DNA of 32,484 nt from CAYVBJ01 sp964415185 (GTDB lineage: Bacteria; Bacteroidota; Rhodothermia; Balneolales; Balneolaceae): contig CAYPZI010000020.1 of NCBI GenBank assembly GCA_964415185.1, forward strand, positions 1 through 32,484. Direction: 5' to 3'. The translations under genes were made by a program, and so were the position numbers. This document shows positions 1 to 8,900 of this stretch, piece by piece. Position 1 is the first letter of the stretch. Each line of letters starts with the position of its first letter. A model generated the notes under the pieces. That model was not told the origin of the DNA, did not search any database, and was given only the letters and a program-made list of their open reading frames with translations.

Positions 1-1301
1 TTGTAACTGTTCAGCGTGTTTTGAAAATGCAGTGGATCGATGTAGTGTTCCGCAACAACATGCTTTTGCAGGTCAGGCAGGTAATTCTCTCCCAGAAACT
101 GCATAATGGCATCGCGGTATTTGGGTGCGGTTTCCGTCCAGTCGGTGCCGCTGTCGAGGTGTGGAACGGGGGAAAGCACGTAAAAAGATTCGCAGCCTTC
201 CGGTGCAAGAGTCGGGTCGGTAATGGTTGGCATATGCAGGTAGAGGGAAAAATCATCAGCAAGGTGCTTTTTTTTGAAGATGTCTGACAACAGTTCTTTA
301 TACCGTTTGCCGAGAATGATGTTGTGGTGAGACAGTCCTTGATCGCGGTACTTCCTGTCCGTGCCGAAATAGATCACAAAGAGCGACATGCTGTATTTCG
401 TGCGTTCTATCTTGCGGTCGGTATATTTTTTCCGGTGCTCCGGGTTGACCAGGTTCTTGTAGGTAAACGCCACATCCGCATTCGAGACGACCACATCGGC
501 CCGGTGGGTTTCTCCGCTCTTAAGCCTGATTCCTCCTGCTTTCCCATCTTCCACCAATATCTCATCAATTTCCGAATCCAGGTGGACCTTGCCGCCTTGC
601 TCTTCAATCAGCTTAACCATGGCATTGACGATCGCCCCGGTTCCGCCCATGGCAAAATGCACACCCCATTCTCGCTCAAGATAATGAATCATGGCGTAGA
701 TCGAAGTGGTATCAAACGGGTTGCCTCCCACCAAAAGGGGATGAAAGGAGAAACAGCGCCGCAGGAACTCATCTTCGATAAACTGTGCCACGTATTTATA
801 GACGGTTTTGTAGGATTGCAGCCGGATCAGGTCCGGTGCTACCTTGAGCATATCGGTAAACTTCAGGAAAGGTTTATCGGCAAGTTCCACAAACCCTTTT
901 TGGAAAATTGCTTTGGTTGTGGCCAGAAACTTTTCATAGCCTTCCTTGTCGGACGGATTTCGCTTTTCTATTTCATTGAGGGTGAATTCATGATCATCAT
1001 TGTAGTCGAAGGGTTTGCCGTTCCAGTCAAATATCCGGTAGAAAGGATTGCAGGGCACAAATTCGATATAATCTTCGCGTTTTTTGCCTGCCGCGGCAAA
1101 GATGTCATCAAACATAAACGGTGCAGTGATGACTGTCGGCCCTCCGTCAAAAATAAAGCCGTCTTTCTCGTAGACGTATGCGCGTCCCCCGGGTTTGTCT
1201 CTTTTCTCAAAAATGGTGACTTCATGCCCCTGTGAAAGGAGCTTAGATGCTGCAGCCAATCCCCCGAAGCCGCTGCCGATAACGATGATTTTTTTCTTCA
1301 T
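1..1301 (-). CDS. crtI: Phytoene desaturase-like FAD oxidoreductase (CrtI family), 3' end outside window
   Basis: The reading frame is open from an ATG at 1301 to the left edge: 433 codons with no stop, so the C-terminus is missing. The protein begins with a dinucleotide-binding motif (IIVIGSGFGGLAAAS, residues 5-19), then EKRDKPGGRAYVYEKDGFIFDGGPT, the signature of carotenoid desaturases/isomerases. Near the left edge it reads HYIDPLHFQNTLNSY, close to the conserved CrtI C-terminal region, so probably only some tens of residues are lost. The family dehydrogenates or isomerises phytoene-type carotenoids at the membrane using FAD. No crtB is visible, but it could lie just beyond the left edge, downstream in the same direction. 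The exact substrate cannot be read from sequence; other CrtI-like enzymes such as CrtD or CrtO are alternatives. A 303-codon plus-strand frame at 324-1235 is an antisense shadow. Confidence 0.9.
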   Translation of the reverse strand, partial: MKKKIIVIGSGFGGLAAASKLLSQGHEVTIFEKRDKPGGRAYVYEKDGFIFDGGPTVITAPFMFDDIFAAAGKKREDYIEFVPCNPFYRIFDWNGKPFDYNDDHEFTLNEIEKRNPSDKEGYEKFLATTKAIFQKGFVELADKPFLKFTDMLKVAPDLIRLQSYKTVYKYVAQFIEDEFLRRCFSFHPLLVGGNPFDTTSIYAMIHYLEREWGVHFAMGGTGAIVNAMVKLIEEQGGKVHLDSEIDEILVEDGKAGGIRLKSGETHRADVVVSNADVAFTYKNLVNPEHRKKYTDRKIERTKYSMSLFVIYFGTDRKYRDQGLSHHNIILGKRYKELLSDIFKKKHLADDFSLYLHMPTITDPTLAPEGCESFYVLSPVPHLDSGTDWTETAPKYRDAIMQFLGENYLPDLQKHVVAEHYIDPLHFQNTLNSY

Positions 1302-1625
1302 GTGTGATTTTAATTGATTTTCAATTGTAAACCGTAAATGACTGGAAATCAATCCCGGGGGTTAAGATTTTTAAGCTATTGTAAGCAGTGAGAAAGAAGC
1401 AGGGAGTATGGAGCAGGTAGTATTTAGAATGGGAATGAAGCTGGGTGGCTAGTAAAATTTCGAGCCGGGTTGTTTCACGCGGAGGCCGCAATGGATACGC
1501 AGAGGACGCGGTTTTTATGCATGAAATTATCCTTTACTGCTTATGCAGATATACTGGCAAACGGAATATAAATGAAAACTTAAAGCCTGTTTCGTAAAGC
1601 CAACTGCCGACTGCCAACTGCCAAC
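1302..1625. other. Gene-free interval with two kinds of short repeat
   Basis: This interval lies between the crtI start and the rlpA stop. No credible ORF is present. It holds a copy of a GC-rich dispersed repeat (1471-1516) and a four-unit 7-bp tandem repeat that runs into the rlpA stop codon (1599-1626). The upstream region of crtI (about 1302-1400) should hold its promoter, but I see no convincing TTTG/TAnnTTTG pair. Confidence 0.6.
1471..1516 (+). repeat. Dispersed GC-rich repeat, copy A
   Basis: It starts TGTTTCACGCGGAGGCCGCA, continues with GGATACGCAGAGGACGCG and ends in a T-run. A near-identical copy in the same orientation lies at 2462-2510, on the other side of rlpA. The two align along their whole length with a handful of substitutions. 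It resembles the cacgcg/aggcgc/ggacgc intergenic repeats seen in many environmental bacterial genomes; that comparison is from memory. Function unknown. Confidence 0.75.
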
Positions 1626-1626
1626 T
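1599..1626 (+). repeat. Heptanucleotide tandem repeat, 4 units (GCCAACT)
   Basis: The units are GCCAACT, GCCGACT, GCCAACT, GCCAACT, directly adjacent. The last base of the array is the last base of the rlpA stop codon on the minus strand, so the array abuts the coding region exactly. It is the same kind of 7-bp array as at 32370-32484, with a different unit. Confidence 0.85.
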
Positions 1627-2300
1627 CAATTCTCAACCTGTTTCACAAAGCCATTCACTCCGCGCTGCTGCAATTCACGATTGGCGGACCTTGCTGCTTC
1701 CTCAGACTGATAAACCCCATAGAAAACCCTGAAGTAGGTTCGGCCGTTTATCCGGGCCTGTTCAACGCGAGAGCCGTTGATGCCGGAGGCATGGCGTTCA
1801 GCTTCGGGCCGGTTTTCAAAGGAGGCGATTTGCACGGTAAAGGTAGGTTTGCTTGTAGTTGAAGAGGTTGAAATCTTACGGTCTCCGTCTTCAAGCAGGA
1901 TCACTCTCACCTCTGCTGTGCCCGATCCGATCATGTCGATCTCTTCGGCTGCCCGGCGCGAAAGGTCGATGATGCGGTTGCCCACAAACGGGCCCCGGTC
2001 GTTAATGCGCACATCTACCTTCCGCCCGTTATCAACATTCTCAACACGGACTACCGTATTGAATGGCAAGGTTTTATGGGCAGCTGTCAGCCCGTTCATA
2101 TTGTACCGTTCGCCGTTGGCTGTTGTGCGCCCATGAAATTTTGGGCCGTACCAGCTTGCGATGCCTGTTTCAAGCACAGCCCCGCTTTTTACATCCTCAA
2201 GAGAGGCGACCCTGGAGCCCCGTTTGGTAACGCCGCAGCTAATGATGAAAAAAATCATCACAATGAAAAGAATGATATTTCGGGTTGCAAGGGTTTTCAA
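1626..2300 (-). CDS. rlpA: RlpA-like septal-ring lipoprotein (DPBB + SPOR)
   Basis: A 224-residue envelope lipoprotein. A hydrophobic N-terminus ends in a lipobox (FFIISCG, lipidated Cys22). A double-psi beta-barrel domain spans about 45-137, with GIASWYGPKFHGRTTANGE, LTAAHKTLPFNT and the acidic motif RINDRGPF (about 98-105) characteristic of RlpA. A SPOR domain spans about 152-222 (FTVQIASFENRPEAE, YFRVFYGVYQSEEAA), which in this family binds peptidoglycan stripped of stem peptides, targeting the protein to division sites. Some RlpA proteins are lytic transglycosylases; activity here is inferred. The start appears to be TTG at 2300: no upstream in-frame ATG exists before a stop, and the next ATG (codon 15) leaves too short a signal peptide. 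Repeats flank the gene on both sides. Downstream of the sigma gene, same strand, but 220 bp away. Confidence 0.9.
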   Translation of the reverse strand: MKTLATRNIILFIVMIFFIISCGVTKRGSRVASLEDVKSGAVLETGIASWYGPKFHGRTTANGERYNMNGLTAAHKTLPFNTVVRVENVDNGRKVDVRINDRGPFVGNRIIDLSRRAAEEIDMIGSGTAEVRVILLEDGDRKISTSSTTSKPTFTVQIASFENRPEAERHASGINGSRVEQARINGRTYFRVFYGVYQSEEAARSANRELQQRGVNGFVKQVEN

Positions 2301-2385
2301 ATCGAGAAGATAAAGGGGGAATGCAGATGTATTTGAAAATATAGCGGTTGACGGGGAAATAATCTAATGGATTTTTTTGATTGTT

Positions 2386-2441
2386 GAACTGTAGAATTGT
2401 AGAGTCGGAGAATTGAAGAATTGAAGAATTGAAGAATTGAT
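2386..2441 (+). repeat. Octanucleotide tandem repeat, 7 units (GAATTGAA-like)
   Basis: Reading from 2386 in steps of 8, the units are GAACTGTA, GAATTGTA, GAGTCGGA, three copies of GAATTGAA, then GAATTGAT. The left units are diverged and the centre is homogeneous, as expected of slippage-expanded DNA. It lies in the 220-bp spacer between the sigma gene and rlpA. Confidence 0.85.
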
Positions 2442-2461
2442 TTTGATGATTTTGTACCGGA

Positions 2462-2510
2462 TGTTTCACGCGAAGGCCGCGAAGGATACGCAAAGGGCGC
2501 AAATTTTTTT
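2462..2510 (+). repeat. Dispersed GC-rich repeat, copy B
   Basis: It starts TGTTTCACGCGAAGGCCGCG and continues with AAGGATACGCAAAGGGCGC and a T-run. It is a direct-orientation copy of 1471-1516 and ends 10 bp from the sigma-factor stop codon. With copy A it brackets rlpA. Confidence 0.75.
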
Positions 2511-2520
2511 GCCTTGCTGT

Positions 2521-3072
2521 TCATTCCTGCAGTTCTTTTCTGATGAATTCAAGTGCTCTGCCCATCTGGTTTTCTACTGTTTTTCTGGTAATGTTCATAA
2601 CCTCGCCGATTTCCCTGTAGCTTAAGCCGTGTTTTCTGTGAAGTATAAATACGTATCGGCGCTTTTCAGGTAACCGGGCTGCTATTTTCCAAATTTGCTG
2701 ATAAAGTTTGCTCACCTCTTCAAAATTTGTTTCATCAAAATTAGAGACCATGACTGATGATTGATTTTGGCTTTGAGTCAGTCTTTTCTTCAGCTCCGAC
2801 TGATTTCGAAGTGCCGTTGCATGATTTATGGCATTGTTACGAACAGCCCGATACAGGTATGCACGAAAAGATTTGTTGATGTTCAGTTCTTTTCGGTTAT
2901 CCCAGATTTTAATAAACACCTCCTGAACAATATCCCTTGAAAGGTCATGTGACTGAATATATCTGTAGGCAAACTGACACAGTTTTACATAGTAGAGTTC
3001 AAATAGTTGTTTGAAAGCATTCGAATCGTCTTTTTTAATTTTTTCTGCTAATTTTGTATCTGTGCGTGACAT
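2521..3072 (-). CDS. ECF RNA polymerase sigma factor, FecI-like
   Basis: A 183-residue sigma-70-family ECF regulator that directs RNA polymerase to alternative promoters. Region 2 lies at about 20-90 (FKQLFELYYVKLCQFAYRYI, DIVQEVFIKIWDNR, SFRAYLYRAVRNNAINH). Region 4 lies at about 130-180 (LPEKRRYVFILHRKHGLSYR, EIGEVMNITRKTVENQMGRA), including the helix-turn-helix. Length and motifs fit the sigma-70 Bacteroidota expansion family, usually followed by a FecR anti-sigma gene and a SusC/TonB receptor. None follows here: the next gene downstream is rlpA, after a repeat-rich spacer. Its signal and regulon cannot be deduced. Confidence 0.92.
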   Translation of the reverse strand: MSRTDTKLAEKIKKDDSNAFKQLFELYYVKLCQFAYRYIQSHDLSRDIVQEVFIKIWDNRKELNINKSFRAYLYRAVRNNAINHATALRNQSELKKRLTQSQNQSSVMVSNFDETNFEEVSKLYQQIWKIAARLPEKRRYVFILHRKHGLSYREIGEVMNITRKTVENQMGRALEFIRKELQE

Positions 3073-3404
3073 TACAGGGCGAATAATCCGGTTACATCTT
3101 ACTATTAAGACATATTGAAAGGCTATACCTGAACCTCTGCCAATAACTTATTAAAATAATAAAAGAAGTGAGGATTTATAGTCCGTTTTTAGAATTCTCC
3201 AATATACGCAAGTCATCGGATGGCTTGTTGATTTCTAAATACATAATGTGTTGTCCTGATTTTGGTTGACTCACTTATTTTAAAATCAATCTTTTACAAT
3301 TACCCTTGCGAATTTTAGGAATTCTTTAAAACAGGTATTTGGCGGATATGGATTATTGGCTTAATTTAGCCTGGTCATTCTGAATTGAACAACTGTTGAA
3401 CCCC
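3073..3404. other. Divergent intergenic region between the sigma gene and lnt
   Basis: About 330 bp of AT-rich DNA between divergent genes, so it should hold both promoters. One candidate for the lnt direction is listed separately. I see no clear promoter pair for the sigma gene, no repeat, and no plausible small ORF. Confidence 0.5.
3338..3369 (+). promoter_or_regulatory. Candidate Bacteroidota-type promoter for lnt
   Basis: TTTG at 3338-3341, a 20-bp spacer, then TAATTTAG at 3362-3369, one mismatch from TAnnTTTG. The lnt ATG follows 35 bp later. Spacing and position fit the primary sigma factor of Bacteroidota, but short motifs of this kind arise by chance in AT-rich DNA. Confidence 0.35.
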
Positions 3405-4943
3405 ATGAAATTCTGGAACAGTCCCTGGATACTGGCAATATCAGCTGGTTTGCTGCTTGGCGTCTCATTTGCTCCTTTCGACCTCGCTCTCGCCCAGATT
3501 CCGGCATTTATCTTTCTATTGAGAGCAACCGACATGAGCACATCAGCCAGGGAGTTAACTGCCTGGCTTTACCCGGCTTTTATTATCTGGAATGCCATCA
3601 CTACCTATTGGCTCATATTTGCAACCGTGGCCGGCGGTATTGCAGCAATTCTTGCTAATAGTTTGATAATGGTTGTTCCTTTTTTATTTATTCGCAGGCT
3701 GCTTAAAGGCAGGTATCATTATCTGATAGTATCGCTGTCGTCCGCTGCACTTTGGACGGCTTATGAATTTTTGCACCATAACTGGGATCTTGCATGGACC
3801 TGGCTGGCTCTCGGTAATGGATGGGCAAATTATCCATCCCTAATTCAATATATTTCGGTTACCGGTTACCTGGGTATCAGTTTCTGGATAGTCTTATCGT
3901 CGTCACTTTTTTACTTTACCCTGACAGAGAGGTCAAAACCGGTATTTTATAAAGCACTGACTGTTTTACTGATTTTTCCCTTGTTTTCAGTAATTAGTAT
4001 GTACTACTATCAGCAGGATTCGTCAGGAGAAACTGTAGAAGTTGCTGTCGTCCAGCCAAATATGGATTCTTATATCGAGCTTGGCGGTTATGCCTCATTT
4101 TCCGATCTGCTCAACGCCCATATAGCCATTAGCGATTCGGCACGTACACCGGATACGGACCTGATTGTGTGGCCGGAAAATGCAACCGACACGGCTTTGG
4201 GCCTCGAGTCGTCAACTGCAAATATACTTAAGGACACTCTTCGGAAATGGAACTCGGCATTAATAACGGGTAGCAGCTATATTCGCTATTACGACAGCGG
4301 ACAGGTTCCTGAGCTTACCAGCGGTACATATAACAGTATCCCGTATAATGTTTTTAATGCAGCTTTTTATTTAAATCCGTCACAGAAAAACCAGGTGTAC
4401 GAAAAGGGAAAACTTGTGCCCATGGTTGAGCGGTTTCCGTTTGTTAATTTTTTGAGTTCTCTGGATAAGAAAAACTGGATAAACTGGCAGGAAATTATGG
4501 GATACGGTAAGGGAAACGAAGCAACTCTATTTGAAGTGGATGGCTATCAGACAACCGCCCTGATTTGTTACGATTCCGTATTTCCGGGATGGGTACGGCA
4601 GTTTGTTGTAAACGGTGCAGATTTTTTAACCATCGTAACCAACGATGGCTGGTGGGGCAATACAAGCGGCCACATCCAGCATTTTGCTTATGCCCGCCTG
4701 AGAGCCGTTGAATTCAGGAGGTGGATTGTTCGAAGCGCTAATAACGGCATTTCCGGGATCATATCACCTGATGGTGATGTAAAAGTTGAAACCGAATATT
4801 GGAAACGGACCGGCTTTACATACCGGGTGCCAATTGCATCTCAAATGACATTTTACGCTGTTTACGGCGATTGGTTCAACTGGATGATTACAGCCTTCGC
4901 TGCATTTGGTGTGGTTCTCTCTTTATTTAAAACCGGTAAGTAA
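3405..4943 (+). CDS. lnt: Apolipoprotein N-acyltransferase
   Basis: An inner-membrane enzyme that transfers the third acyl chain to the N-terminal cysteine of lipoproteins. An in-frame TTG lies at 3396, but the ATG at 3405 (512 residues) is preferred. The N-terminal ~205 residues are a multi-helix membrane domain (GLLLGVSFAPFDLALAQIPA; AWTWLALGNGWANYPSLIQY). The C-terminal nitrilase-fold domain carries the expected triad: Glu258 in LIVWPENA, Lys334 in VYEKGKLVPMVERFP and Cys388 in TALICYDSVFPGW. The positions nearly match those known for E. coli Lnt (267/335/387). TNDGWWGNTSGHIQHFAYARLRA is also typical. Length is ordinary. Its last 17 bp overlap the 3' end of the convergent gene at 4927. The abundance of lipoproteins in the window fits its role. 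Confidence 0.93.
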   Translation: MKFWNSPWILAISAGLLLGVSFAPFDLALAQIPAFIFLLRATDMSTSARELTAWLYPAFIIWNAITTYWLIFATVAGGIAAILANSLIMVVPFLFIRRLLKGRYHYLIVSLSSAALWTAYEFLHHNWDLAWTWLALGNGWANYPSLIQYISVTGYLGISFWIVLSSSLFYFTLTERSKPVFYKALTVLLIFPLFSVISMYYYQQDSSGETVEVAVVQPNMDSYIELGGYASFSDLLNAHIAISDSARTPDTDLIVWPENATDTALGLESSTANILKDTLRKWNSALITGSSYIRYYDSGQVPELTSGTYNSIPYNVFNAAFYLNPSQKNQVYEKGKLVPMVERFPFVNFLSSLDKKNWINWQEIMGYGKGNEATLFEVDGYQTTALICYDSVFPGWVRQFVVNGADFLTIVTNDGWWGNTSGHIQHFAYARLRAVEFRRWIVRSANNGISGIISPDGDVKVETEYWKRTGFTYRVPIASQMTFYAVYGDWFNWMITAFAAFGVVLSLFKTGK

Positions 4944-5907
4944 GTTGAAACTGTTCACCGGGCATAACACCTGCTTTGGCCTGAAGATTATATTGATTTA
5001 GCCGGACCGTAAAAAAAGCATCAAAAGCTGAAACCACATGGTTTGCAATCAGAAGGGCGAGAAAGTTATCAGCCCTGCGGAAGTTGTCGTTAAACTGCTG
5101 AGCCCTGTCCCTGCCTTCGAAAAAGAGGGGAGGCATCGCTGAAGCTGTCGCTATATTTTGAGTAACAGGGATGTTGAAATCACGCCAGCCGGGGCCGAAC
5201 TGGTAAAATTTGCTGACCAGCTCATAATATTGCTGGGATCCGAACCCCGGTAAAGTGTGTGAAAAATTGTTTCTCGCCATATCCGAGAATATAAAAGGCG
5301 TATTTCGCTCCACAGCATTGAGTACCCGGATATCAACCGCGTTCCAGTCGACCGAGGTGTCAAATGCAGCATTTAACCCGCCCACCTGGGCCCTCAAATC
5401 ATCAATAAATTCATTTTCGATCCCGTTGACATCATGGAAGTCTACCAGCCATTGGGCGTATTGAACAACACTCCAATTGGCATCTACGAAATTATTGTAA
5501 TTTTGCTGGCGTGATTTGGCTTTAGAGTTGTTGCTTACAATCATAAAGAGGGCTGCGCCCTCAGCTGCAAGGTAGATTCCCGACCGGACCCATTTTCCGT
5601 TAGCCGCCTGTCCCGAGCCGGGCAGGATTGCCGATGCTAAAAAAGCCAGTCCCGATTTGGTTCTGAAAGTATTGACAAATGCGGAACCTGATTGAGACAT
5701 TTGCTCAGAATAAGAATCAGGCCGCATTAAAACAGGTGTGATTAAATCGGCTCTTGTAATTTCCCGTTCTTCTGTTTCAATTGAAAGCTCGGAGCCGGAA
5801 TCAGATATTTGAGTGTAATTTGTGAGGCCTGACTCTATTGCATATTGAGGGAATGCAGTTTTGAAAAAGATGAATAAATATAAAACAGCGAGGATGGTAA
5901 TTCTCAT
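4927..5907 (-). CDS. DUF5683-like predicted envelope protein
   Basis: 326 residues with an N-terminal signal peptide (about 1-20). A segment at about 85-125, FLASAILPGSGQAANGKWVR followed by a glycine/alanine-rich hydrophobic stretch, is the hallmark of the DUF5683 group. The rest has no recognisable catalytic motif. The C-terminus ends LTYRF with a terminal Phe, which would suit an outer-membrane strand, but I cannot show a barrel. Its ATG overlaps the stop of the upstream gene by 4 bp (ATGA), indicating translational coupling, and it is the last gene of the porU cluster. Function unknown; co-expression with T9SS genes suggests an envelope role. The 3' end overlaps lnt by 17 bp on the opposite strand. 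Confidence 0.75.
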   Translation of the reverse strand: MRITILAVLYLFIFFKTAFPQYAIESGLTNYTQISDSGSELSIETEEREITRADLITPVLMRPDSYSEQMSQSGSAFVNTFRTKSGLAFLASAILPGSGQAANGKWVRSGIYLAAEGAALFMIVSNNSKAKSRQQNYNNFVDANWSVVQYAQWLVDFHDVNGIENEFIDDLRAQVGGLNAAFDTSVDWNAVDIRVLNAVERNTPFIFSDMARNNFSHTLPGFGSQQYYELVSKFYQFGPGWRDFNIPVTQNIATASAMPPLFFEGRDRAQQFNDNFRRADNFLALLIANHVVSAFDAFFTVRLNQYNLQAKAGVMPGEQFQLTYRF

Positions 5908-8900
5908 AGGAAATCAAAATCAAAGGTTAATCCGAAGTAAAATAAAAATTCACGGCCAAACTCAACCGAGTTATTGCCATCGCCGGTAAGAAAGTCATCG
6001 GAAAGCTGCACGCTGAATTTATTGAAACCATAAGTACCGTTTATGAAGAATTTCATCGGAAAAAGGTACGAGTTGTTAAAGGCAAAACGTAATTCGCCGC
6101 CTGCTCCGTACTTCAGGTTATCACCAATGTTAAGCTCACCACCCCAACCGTTGCCAGCTTCAAAAAAGAGATGTGCAAAGAGCTTATCGAGTGAATATCG
6201 TCCGGCTTGCCTGTCAATATTTTGAATGATAGGCCTCAGATACGAAAATCTTGTAAAAGCAGTATTATTTCCACCAACGGCAAAAAATTGATAGGATCTC
6301 ATTCCCGTCAGGCCGCCTGCATAATCCAGGAAGAAAAAATCATCCGGGTCATTCAGGTATGAAAAAGTTCTCGTAGTGAGCATGAGGGTTTGGTCCTGAG
6401 TGAGTTGGTAGCCGTAAATATTTTTGAATTCAATTGAATGGTTAAAAAATCTTTCAAACACCGGCTGCAGTTGGCCGTCTTCAACTTCAAAATTTTCAAG
6501 CAGCCGGCTGGGCTGGTACCTGTAGGTGAGGCTGCCGCGAAGCCCGACCGGTGCGATGTCGGCGTGTCGTGTAGGCGCAACAAGATCGTAATAGTAGGCA
6601 GTCGACAATGTTGTTCCCGAGAAAAATTCATCAGTCGATCCCGGAATAAATTCCTGAAGTTCTCTCGAGAAAAAGCCATCGGTTGCAACACTGAATGGAG
6701 AAAATCCAAGCCCGAATTCAAGCAGGCTCCAGCGGTTTATTTTGCTTCTTAAAAAGAGGTTGGCTTCCCACAGTATAAAACGAATATCCGAAAATGTGGT
6801 TTCCGGCAGGCAAGATGTACACGGGATTTCATCAATGGAAAGCCCGTCTTTGACATTCCTGGTAATATTGAAAAGTTCAACACTTATTGTGGGAGACCAG
6901 CCGGTTTTAATAAAAGGGATTCCGCGGTGTTCAATATTCAGAAAGAGGTCTCTGTCGAGGCGATTTAAACGGGAAGGCGAGAGAAAATCACCGGCTCCGT
7001 CGGTGGGTATGGAACCGAATCCAAAAAAAGCACCTCCTGTAATGCTTAGTTTTTCAGTAACATCTCTGGATCCGAATATGAGTCCCAATTTAACATCACG
7101 GTATAAATTCTCAACGATATCACCGAATTCTCCGGATCTGAGCAAGCCTGAATTGGCACCGTTCAATTTGGTATAGTTGTCAAACCGGACAACCGGAAAG
7201 ATATTAAAACCGGTCATGGTTTCACTGTAGGAACTGACGGTTCGGGTGTCGGGCTGGTTTTTTGTTTCAACTTCAAATTCTTTCACTTCTTTCTCCGGCC
7301 CAATTGATTCTGGCTCCTCGATAGCCTCGATATCACTGTCGTTAAAAGAGTTTAATTCCGAAATGATCTGCGGTATTGACCCGGCATCAAAGGCTAAAAG
7401 CTCCGGCGGCGTGTAATTGCCCCGTTCGCCTGTTTGGAATTCGGAGAGAGGTATTCTGGCAATTTTGTACCCGTCATGTTCGTATTCGGAATAATAGAGG
7501 GTATCACTCTGAACATGCGGCATAAACGCTCCTCCTTTTACGGAGGTTACCTGCTTTTGATCTCCCGAGTCAAGATTGTAACTGTAGATATTGAATATCC
7601 CGTCCGGGTCGGAGGAATAGTAAAGGGTGTTGGATCCGGCATCAATCCACGGATCACGGTAGTCTGTCCAGGTGTCCTCAAAAATTGTATTTAACGACTC
7701 ATCTTTCAGGTCAAATCGATAGATATTCCGGGAAGCTGCATCGGCTGAAGCAAAGTAGATGGATTGGCCGTCAGAAGACCAAACCGGGGTGTACACCGTT
7801 TCACCGGATTGAAATTTTGTTAGTGCTTCAATATCTCCGCTGCCTCTGTCATATATAACCAGGTTTTCGGTTCCCTCTTTTCGCTGTACGGCAGCGATTC
7901 TTTTTCCTTCTCTGTCCCAGGCTGGGTCCTGAATTCTCTGGTCGGACGTAAGTTTTTCTTTCTCTTCTGTTTCAATGTTGTAAATGTATAAATCCTGGTA
8001 TGATTCCCCGAATTTATTTTTTCTTGCCATATTAAACAGCAGTGATTTTCCGTCAGGTGAAAATGAAAACCGGTTGCTGATGAAGTCGAGTGTTGAATTG
8101 CTGGACAGGTTATGGTGCGCAAAGTATTGCTGATCGGGACTGACCGAGCTTTCTCCTTCCGATGTATCGATGGTTATCAGGGTGCCGTCACTGTTTTTCA
8201 GGACAAGCGCAGTTCTCCCAAAATCCCTGCCCAGGTTGCTCAGATAACCAAAGTACTTGCCGTCCGGGCTGAAAGAGGGATAGAAATTAAAAAATCCGTT
8301 GTTTTCAATTATTTCGGATTCCGTAAAAGTGATACCTGAAATACTTTCTGAATAGAAATCCTTTTTTTGCCGTATCCAGTCATCAAATAAATCTTCACCA
8401 TTCACACCTGTTGCCATTTCAATCACCTTGTCGAAATCGTGAACACTGTTTTCGGCTGAGGCGCTGGTAATATCGGCCAGGACCTCTTCACCAAACCGGT
8501 TTACAAGGTATATCACAAAGTTGAAGCCCTGGTTATATACGTCTTCCCGTTCCACGCTTGTTTTGGAACTGAAAGTGCTCATATCAACAAAGCTCAGATA
8601 ATCATCGGAAAGTATGCTGGTTCTGAGGATCATATCCCTGTGGCTGTCCCAGTAGTCGTAAGTAAGTCCCGAACGCTGGTACTGGGCAGTTCCCTCGGCG
8701 AACCAGCCGGGTATGCTTACGGTTGCAAAAGGATGGGTGATGATACCATTGGGAAATCCGAATTGAACGTCAGGCCTCCTTACCTGCTGGTACGAAAGCC
8801 ACTGAATATAAATAGCCGGAACGGAAGAAGACCTTTTCATGGCAGCACCCAACTGAATCATGTGTGTGAATTCATGAGTAATGACATTTCGAAGCCAATT

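Noticed and set aside
324..1235. 303-codon plus-strand open frame
   Set aside because: It lies wholly antisense to the CrtI-like gene, whose minus-strand translation has clear family motifs. The plus-strand protein resembles nothing and is a shadow frame.
1302..2520. Insertion sequence or transposon remnant around rlpA
   Set aside because: The flanking repeats are direct, short and imperfect. There is no transposase fragment, no terminal inverted repeat and no target-site duplication that I can see.
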